A DNA stretch of 64,000 bases from Capsicum annuum (lineage: Eukaryota; Streptophyta; Magnoliopsida; Solanales; Solanaceae). The translations under genes were made by a program, and so were the position numbers. A model generated the notes under the pieces. The model was not told where the DNA came from. It ran no database searches and saw only the letters and a program-made list of their open reading frames with translations. The stretch lies in contig NC_061122.1 in NCBI RefSeq assembly GCF_002878395.1, positions 74,061,458 through 74,125,457 of the forward strand. Reading direction: 5' to 3'. Each line of letters starts with the position of its first letter. Within the stretch, counting starts at the first letter, position 1. This document shows, one piece after another, positions 57,660 through 64,000 of this stretch.

Positions 57660-58381
57660 GTCTGAAGCGCCTGAAGTTTACCCCTTTGAGTCAGCACTCT
57701 ACATTCTTGCATTCTATGGCCTGATTCACCATACCCAAAACACACGTCGCTACTGGCTCTACACACATCTTGGTGGATCCTGCCACACTCTCCACAATGC
57801 GGATGGGTATGAACACCACTAGTAGTACTGGAAGTGGCTTCCTACTGGCGCTAATCTGTACCCCTCTAATCTAGTATTCTATACTCTCGCAACGTATGGC
57901 CTAGCCTACCATAGCCAAAACACCCCCTACTGTCAGCTCTACATACACCTCTGTACTGCCTACCATACTTTTCACAATACGGGTAGGTAAAAACACTCTT
58001 CCCACTACCTAGTGACTTAGAGCTTGATGCTCTCTCTAGACTAGCATTCTTAGGTTTAGGTACCAGTGCCTGGACTGATAAAGAAACTGGTGCTGAGGAT
58101 CTCAGATAGAACTGGGAGCGGTTACTACTCCTTAATCTTAGCGTAGAGTTATTGGTTCTAGTCTTCCGATCCATCCTACTCTCTCTCCCCTCATTCTGCT
58201 GAGTGTCAGCTAAAAGCCTAGATAGGATAACGTTCTGCAAACTGTTCTGAGCAGATATTGCCTGGGCTAAGGCAGTGAATGTAGCTCTGAACTCTGCATG
58301 CGACACACCCTCATTCTCAGGATCTACTGGTTGTAGGGGCTGGTCATCTACCCCAAGGACAAAATCTCTGCGAGGAGGCAT
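57660..58381 (-). pseudogene. Element C gag with a duplicated zinc-knuckle segment
   Basis: An ATG at 58381 begins MPPRRDFVLGVDDQPLQPVD, then HAEFRATFTALAQAISAQNS, the gag N-terminal motif also seen in A and D. The central gag core is missing: the sequence jumps to a serine-rich linker (FYLRSSAPVSLS) and then the knuckle segment YCEKYGRQYRGVCRADSRGC, FGYGRLGHTLREY, ending at a stop at 57866. A second, related knuckle segment follows at about 57672-57812, offset about 180 bases: CGECGRIHQDVCRASSDVC, FGYGESGHRMQEC. In both, the second Cys of the knuckle is Tyr. Confidence 0.8.
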
Positions 58382-58589
58382 ACTCTGTAATTGGAAGAAA
58401 TAAGTGGATTAGACTGAGGATCAACTTAAGCTAATGCTCACTCGCACTATCTGAATACTGAAAGAAGGGAAACTACTCCTAAGTACATCCAGTAGCCTCT
58501 TGTACATAAATTTAGCGCGCTATACACCCATGCACAAGACTCTACTAAATGCGGATTTTCAGACTCCCTAGGTCACTATTAAACCTTAG

Positions 58590-58601
58590 GCTCTGATACC
58601 A
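58590..58601 (-). other. Primer binding site of element C, tRNA-iMet type
   Basis: The minus strand reads tggtatcagagc, four bases inside the 5' LTR edge. It is intact. Confidence 0.9.
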
Positions 58602-58605
58602 AGTT

Positions 58606-61600
58606 TGTAACACCCCTAGATCCCATCCCTAGACATCACAGGGTGCTTATGGACCCGAAGGACCACAAGCTAATCCTTTTTTATATCTGTACCTATACAC
58701 TACATAATATCTAGAAAAAAATGTGGAAACTTGTCATAAGGTTCAATCTATACATACTCAAAGCTGAAAATTGAATACTAATACATCTGTCTGAAAAGCT
58801 TTTAACTATCTGAACTGTGGAGTTGATGGGACATGTCCCTAACTAACTTCGTCAATAGAAAATAAACAAAGTCTGAAACAATAGTAGTAAACTGAGACTC
58901 TTCCTTGAAAGAAAAGGACTCACTGCTACTACTGCTGACTGGGACCAAACTACTGAGGATAAACTGGATCCTGTGCCTCTGAACCTATGGTGTCAAATAA
59001 AACACCATAGCGCAAATGCGTCAGTACAAAAATGTACTGAGTATGTAGATAGGGTAGGCTAATGCAAGGGTTCATGCATGCATACTATCTAAACTGGATA
59101 ATTATGAAGATGCTGCATGAGAACACATACATGAATGCACAAAACATGAACACAATTATCGCAACTCTAGATACTGAAACTTAGATACCACTTTAGTGTA
59201 GACTGAACTCACTACTGACACTTAGATAATGAATCACTGACTCATCTGATATTGATAACTGAGGATCTGGATGTGCTTACATCAATGACTGAATTCTTAG
59301 ACTAAATGCTTTTGACTGACAAGATTAGAGATCAACCTTTCTAATAGATGATTTCAGAAGCTTTATCAATGATAAAAAAATATGATTATATTTGAATCTG
59401 ACAACCATAAAACTCAATAGAAATTTGATACTGTGGTCAAGCCTTTCTGACGGTATATCTCAGAATATGATATCAAATAACTGTATGTGAGACCAAGTCT
59501 ATCTGATGGGATGGTCTATAAATCAATAGAACTATCTGAGTTCCTCACAATAATAGATGACTGTATCTGATAGTCCTGATTTCTAAAGACTGATTCTGAA
59601 ACTCAGACTGAATCTAAAACTAAAACTGTGGGAAGTAGTCACTTAATCGACATGCCCCGACCTACGACAGGTGGGGTCCAACCTGTACGCTAGTTGGAAG
59701 GATGTCATTACCGCACCACTAGTAAAGATAACTCTATGTGACCCTCATCTAGCATGTCCTCAAAGGAGAACGGTGGAGCCCTCATCTAGCAGGTCAAGCC
59801 ACCTCATGTACCCTCATCTAGCAGGTATGATGTCTCTCATCCACCCTTAACTAACAGGTGTGATGTCTCAACCTATGCTAGCTACATAGTTCTGGAGCAC
59901 AAGGATTGCTTCTAAGAATCACACCCTCTACTAGTAGGTTAGTTCCCATCCTTGAGCTCGCTCGGTGCTAGTTTCTACTCCCAAATGAAAGACTCAGAAC
60001 TGAATTCTCAACTGAACACTGGCTGAACTGAATCTGACACTGATCATATTACTCAAAAGGTCTGATTGAGTTACGCTGAGATCACTTGGTTCCATATCTA
60101 ACGAAAAAGATATCAAATCATGGTATTTGACTGACGATATAGATCTTGAATAGATTATTCAATCATTTCTGAGAATAGGATTGAATGACTTGAATACTAT
60201 TAAAACTGAGCTGATTACAGGTTTGAGGCTAGATTACTACCGATACAGATATTACAGAGATAACTGAGATTATTGAGGTTTATTAAGCTTCACACTTGTC
60301 TGAGGTTACAGAGTTCTATAGTTCACTGAATTCTGAGAATCATGGCTCAATTGGAATTATCAAAAAACTGACACGGGCTCTAGACAACAGCTCTATTTTC
60401 AGGTATAAATACCCCCTGAACTTGACAACATAAAAGTTAGACATAATCATTCTTTATCAAAATCATTCATGCATTATCACGGTCATTCATTCATCACTAC
60501 AATCATTTATTCATCATTCTAATCACTAAAGTACTATCACAATCGTTAAAGAATCACTTCAAGTAGTTGGGCATGATAACATACTTTTCCTCTCAAGATC
60601 CTTAGGACATCGCATTAAGCATTTAGGAAATATAGATCTCTATTCATCATCACAACCACCAAAGGGTCAGTCCAAACCTGTAAGGATCATCAACATCGGT
60701 TCACTATCATATACTAGCCTAGGGAATACATGCTATTAGATTATACCCCATTCAACAAGATCTTACATCAAGTACTTCATACCTATATCAATCTTGTCAT
60801 GTATTTGGATATCACTTGATTTGGGGGAAACTTCATACTAACACGTTACAATTTACTCGCTAACCACTTGACATGTATTAAAAGCTTAGAATATATCAAA
60901 GATCACAAAATCAGGGAATTTACAACCATCATATCTCAACTTGTTCACTAGGGTCTTTCAACAACAATTAGACACGACCGATTTTACACCTACTTGAGGA
61001 TTTCATGCTATCTTGGCACATTTTACTCACTAAGGAATGCATGCCCTTATGCTTCACCTAAGCTCTTTATCAAACCTATGGGGAACGTTCTTCACTTATT
61101 CAACCATTTCTACACCCAAAAGTCATGAACACATCACATGGAAAAACAACTTCAAGAGGGTCTATCACAAACATCACATGAATTCCACACACTAGGGTCA
61201 AAGCTCATAAATTTTGTAGGCAAGCATAAATCAAAACTCAAAAACACATTAAACATCCATTACAACTCATACAAATCATTAACAATTCATAAGCATAAAA
61301 ATCTTATAGTTTTAAAAAGGGTTCTTGAGCTTCTTGGATGAAAGGGACCCAAGAATCAACATCTACATACCTTAATCTTTGAAATTGGATGAACTTTAGT
61401 GCCTGTAACTTTATCTACACTTGAAATAAATAAATTCTTGAAGCTCACACTATGAGGAACTTGATTCTTAAAGAAAGCTTGAAGATTTATGGATGAATTT
61501 TTGGAGGATTAAGGTTCTTGAATTGAAACCCTAGATATTCTCTTTTTAGAGAATTGGAAGAGAAATGGAGAAATTAGGGTTTGAATGAGGGTTCCTCATA

Positions 61601-62239
61601 TTTATAGAGGCTCAAAAAAGGTGGAAAATGACCAAAATACCCTTGAATTGCTGGAAAACATATTCTTGACGCCATTTGTGACAGACTGTCAGGTCCGTGA
61701 TAGGCCGTCACGAATGGTTATCACAAAAGGGATCCAATTCTTGATTTTCTGCCCAGGGCTGACGACGTCATCAGAAATGTCATAAAAATGTGACAAAACC
61801 GTCAAAAAGGTCGTTAGAAACGTGATAGCCCGTCAGAAATGTCGTCACCGTTTTTCAGCTTGATATGCTGCAGTAAAATGGGCATAACTCTTTACTCCGA
61901 TATCGGATTTAGGCAAAATTGGTATCGTTGGAAAGCTGATTCAAAGATATTTCATTTGAGATATATAAAGACACCCATTTCTTCAAATACAATGATTTAT
62001 GATCGATTGAAGTTGACTTAAATTTTGACGGTCACTAAAACTTGAACGATAGGAAAGTTTTCAACTCGTCCATAAGTTAGGGGACCTCTATGATCTTAAT
62101 TCTTGCTCAAATAGATTCCCACACGATTCATAGTATTACATACTTGGGAGGATATTTTCGAAACATTTTAACTCAAATTTTCACTTTACCAAATACGCTT
62201 TAAGGCTCAGACTGGAAGAGGATTTTGCGGGACATTACA
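58606..62239 (-). repeat. 5' LTR of element C
   Basis: It is complete from TGTAACACCCC to GACATTACA. A TATA box (ctataaata on the minus strand) is at 61599-61607. It keeps the pre-insertion SINE target near 61983-62012. The repeated module is at 59735-59935. The terminal 120 bases differ from the other LTR at more than ten positions by eye, so the element is not recent. Confidence 0.92.
61599..61607 (-). promoter_or_regulatory. TATA box of the element C 5' LTR
   Basis: ctataaata on the minus strand, at the same place as in the 3' LTR and upstream of an 'aaaccctaatttctc' leader. This copy would drive the element's own transcript. Confidence 0.7.
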
Positions 62240-62244
62240 CTGAT

Positions 62245-62690
62245 ATAGAGATGTTTTCATGTGACTATATATAAATTTCATGTCTACTCCATACAATAAT
62301 TTATAATTTTGAAAAGCTAATCAAATAGTGACCAAAGAAATTGTGTACTGTCCAATTTTTCACAGAAAACTTTTATTCATTATTAAGAAAATATTAAAAT
62401 AAATGTTTTATAGAATACAACACAAGAGAATCAAATAGAACTTACTAACCGAAATAAATTATAACTCACTAAAAATAAGTAAATAAGAACAATACAAAAA
62501 AGTTTAAAATCTCAATATTTAATATGATGCATAGATCAATTATGACTCTTAATCGAAAACTGCTACTTCTAATAATATAGAGAGAACTTTATGCATGAGT
62601 CATTTAGTATAATTAATTCTTACATGATTCTGTGATATTTCTACTCAAATAAATTTTATGATAATAGAGTTGTAAAAAAAAAAAAACTAA
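62245..62690. other. AT-rich flank of element C, no gene seen
   Basis: It continues the sequence interrupted at 53091. No ORF or repeat family is recognised. A poly-A run is at 62674-62686, just before the tandem duplication begins. Confidence 0.6.
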
Positions 62691-63279
62691 CATCCATATA
62701 TAAATTTCTCAAAATCTTTCGAAACACTCATCTAGAACACAAACCTAAAATTAATAAAATTACTATAGGCCACACCGAAATAGTAGCTATAACAATATTT
62801 ATGCCACCAACACGCAAAAATATATATAAACATAAATTAATTAAAAATTCTCAAATATCATAAAAAAGTTGATGATAAACGTGAAATAATAGAACAATTT
62901 ATAGAAGTACATGGATTGATCCTTTTCTAAATTGATTGTATTTGTTCCATCTTTGAGTATAATTCAAATATCAAAAGAAAATAAAAAGAAGCAAAGGTCA
63001 AGTACAATTAGGAGTATGTTAGATTAAGCCTAATATTTCAATAAGATTTTTATATTTTCAAATATTTTAGGCAAAGTTTTAATTGTTTTCATATATTTTA
63101 GGCAAAGTTATAATTGTTTTTTTAATTTTTGAAAACATCACGTACTGAAAAACAAAAAAAATAAAATAATATTGCTATGATATATATCAATTATAGTGAA
63201 TGTCTATCAAGATCTATTTGATGTCTATCAGGATTTGATGTATCTGTATTTTAGTGTGAAATTAGGAGCAAATTTCTTC

Positions 63280-63291
63280 TATTTATAAATA
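63280..63291 (+). promoter_or_regulatory. TATA box of the copia LTR
   Basis: tatttataaata, within the palindrome ctatttataaatag, lies about 150 bases before the LTR end, as expected for an LTR promoter. Confidence 0.65.
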
Positions 63292-63361
63292 GAAGGACTT
63301 CCTTCAATGTAAATCATCCCTCAAGAGAAGAAATAAGAATTACTCTCTCTATTCTCTATAC

Positions 63362-63411
63362 TCTTCTTCTTCTTCTTCTTCTTCTTCTTCTTCTTCTTCT
63401 TCTTCTTCTTT
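63362..63411 (+). repeat. (TTC)n microsatellite
   Basis: About 16 uninterrupted TTC units near the LTR end. In this copia family the run lies in the transcribed leader. Confidence 0.95.
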
Positions 63412-63463
63412 ATTCTTATTATTTTATAACACGTTATCAGCATGAGACTCTGCCGTCTCAAAT

Positions 63464-63711
63464 TTGAAGGCTAAGGATAAGGTATTATTTTTTATTTCTT
63501 CCCTTTTTCATATGGCTAATAATGTTACAAAGTGTGAGTTCGTTGCCCTTCAAAGTTCGGCCAAGAACTATATTTTATGGGTGTTTGATGCTGAAATCCA
63601 CCTAGATGCTATGGGTCTTGGAGACGTGATAAAAAATAAAAATACAGCATCTAGTCAAAATCGTGCAAAGGCTATGATTTTCTTGCATCATCATTTTGCT
63701 GAAGTTCTGAA
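63464..63711 (+). pseudogene. Copia gag, N-terminal part, truncated
   Basis: It begins about 30 bases after the primer site. MANNVTKCEFVALQSSAKNY, then ILWVFDAEIHLDAMGLGDVI, NKNTASSQNRAKAMIFLHHH and FAEVLN, is the N-terminus of a widespread plant copia gag (UBN2-type). Met at 63515 is the likely natural start; the open frame extends upstream to 63464. After about 65 codons it is cut by the second unit of the tandem duplication, and the frame ends at a TAA at 63722-63724. The rest of gag and all of pol are absent. Confidence 0.85.
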
Positions 63712-64000
63712 CATCCATATATAAATTTCTCAAAATCTTTCGAAACACTCATCTAGAACACAAACCTAAAATTAATAAAATTACTATAGGCCGCACCGAA
63801 ATAGTAGCTATAACAATATTTATGCCACCAACACGCAAAAATATATATAAACATAAATTAATTAAAAATTCTCAAATATCATAAAAAAGTTGATGATAAA
63901 CGTGAAATAATAGAACAATTTATAGAAGTACATGGATTGATCCTTTTCTAAATTGATTGTATTTGTTCCATCTTTGAGTATAATTCAAATATCAAAAGAA

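Larger units (their letters stand above)
53092..62239 (-). mobile_element. Element C: gag-only chromovirus derivative with long LTRs
   Basis: It begins TGTAATGCCCC and ends GACATTACA, with a perfect 5-bp target duplication ctgat (53087-53091 and 62240-62244). The LTRs are 53092-56956 and 58606-62239, about 3.6-3.9 kb each. The interior is only 1,649 bases. On the minus strand it has the primer site, a gag remnant and the polypurine tract, with no protease, RT, RNase H or integrase. The element would have needed enzymes from a related chromovirus. Both LTRs are complete, which points to mobilisation in its reduced form or to an internal deletion after insertion. Confidence 0.92.
63017..63431 (+). 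repeat. Copia LTR
   Basis: It starts TGTTAGATTAAGCC and ends TTTATAACA, followed by a cgttatcagcatgaga primer site that is standard in several plant copia families. It contains a TATA box region and a long TTC microsatellite. No second LTR is in the window. Confidence 0.75.
62691..64000. repeat. Tandem duplication, period 1,021 bp (runs off the window)
   Basis: Bases 62691-62979 recur at 63712-64000 with one difference seen by eye (ggccacacc against ggccgcacc). The first unit (62691-63711) contains a copia LTR and gag start. The second starts in mid-gag and continues beyond the window. Confidence 0.93.

Noticed and set aside
1..64000. Integrated pararetrovirus, CRISPR array, tRNA or rRNA gene
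   Set aside because: No movement-protein or coat-protein motifs, no regularly spaced identical repeats, and no cloverleaf or rRNA sequence was recognised. The only tRNA-like matches are retrotransposon primer sites.

Overview
This window looks like repeat-rich, gene-poor nuclear DNA from a flowering plant, most likely a Solanaceae species. The reasons are a TS-type SINE with a TTG-repeat tail, Del/Tekay-like chromovirus families with tRNA-iMet primer sites, an Athila-type element with a tRNA-Asp-type primer site, and a copia family with TTC-rich LTR ends. I see no intact host gene, tRNA, rRNA, CRISPR array or bacterial-type operon. Every recognisable coding stretch is a decayed transposable-element gene. 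The genus is not resolved.

Region 1 (1-2862) is non-coding and LTR-like. Region 2 (2863-34547) is a nest four levels deep. A 5'-truncated SIRE-like copia element carries the 3' end of pol, an envelope-like ORF and a 3' LTR. An Athila-type gypsy element (4819-32564) sits inside the envelope-like ORF. Its gag is split by a minus-strand chromovirus 'A' (7486-27937, perfect 5-bp target duplication). Inside A lie a second minus-strand chromovirus 'B' (12519-20032, in the reverse transcriptase gene) and a decayed hAT transposon (23399-26498, in the 5' LTR). A 716-bp hAT-type MITE with a perfect 8-bp duplication sits in the Athila 3' non-coding region.

Region 3 (34548-45082) is an Athila-type LTR split by plus-strand chromovirus 'D' (about 35144-44847). 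All of D's domains can be traced but they are full of stops. Region 4 (45083-50423) holds a Tat/Ogre-like LTR fragment, a minus-strand copia gag interrupted by an inverted Athila LTR piece, a TAA-flanked MITE-like element and a Stowaway-like remnant. Region 5 (50424-53086) is AT-rich with no recognised gene. Region 6 (53092-62239) is chromovirus-derived element 'C', with long LTRs, only a gag remnant inside, a perfect 5-bp duplication, and a SINE in one LTR whose empty site survives in the other. Region 7 (62245-64000) is AT-rich flank plus a copia LTR and gag start inside a tandem duplication of period 1,021 bp that runs off the window.

The genes do not work together as a system. The window is a record of successive insertions, deletions and mutational decay. 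Insertion order can be read directly: SIRE copia, then Athila, then A, then B and the hAT; Athila-type LTR, then D; C, then the SINE. The most interesting unexplained patterns are a 92-bp tandem array with palindromic cores in the B LTR, a repeated LTR module shared by A, C and D, a duplicated zinc-knuckle segment in C, and a 96-bp in-frame duplication in the D integrase.
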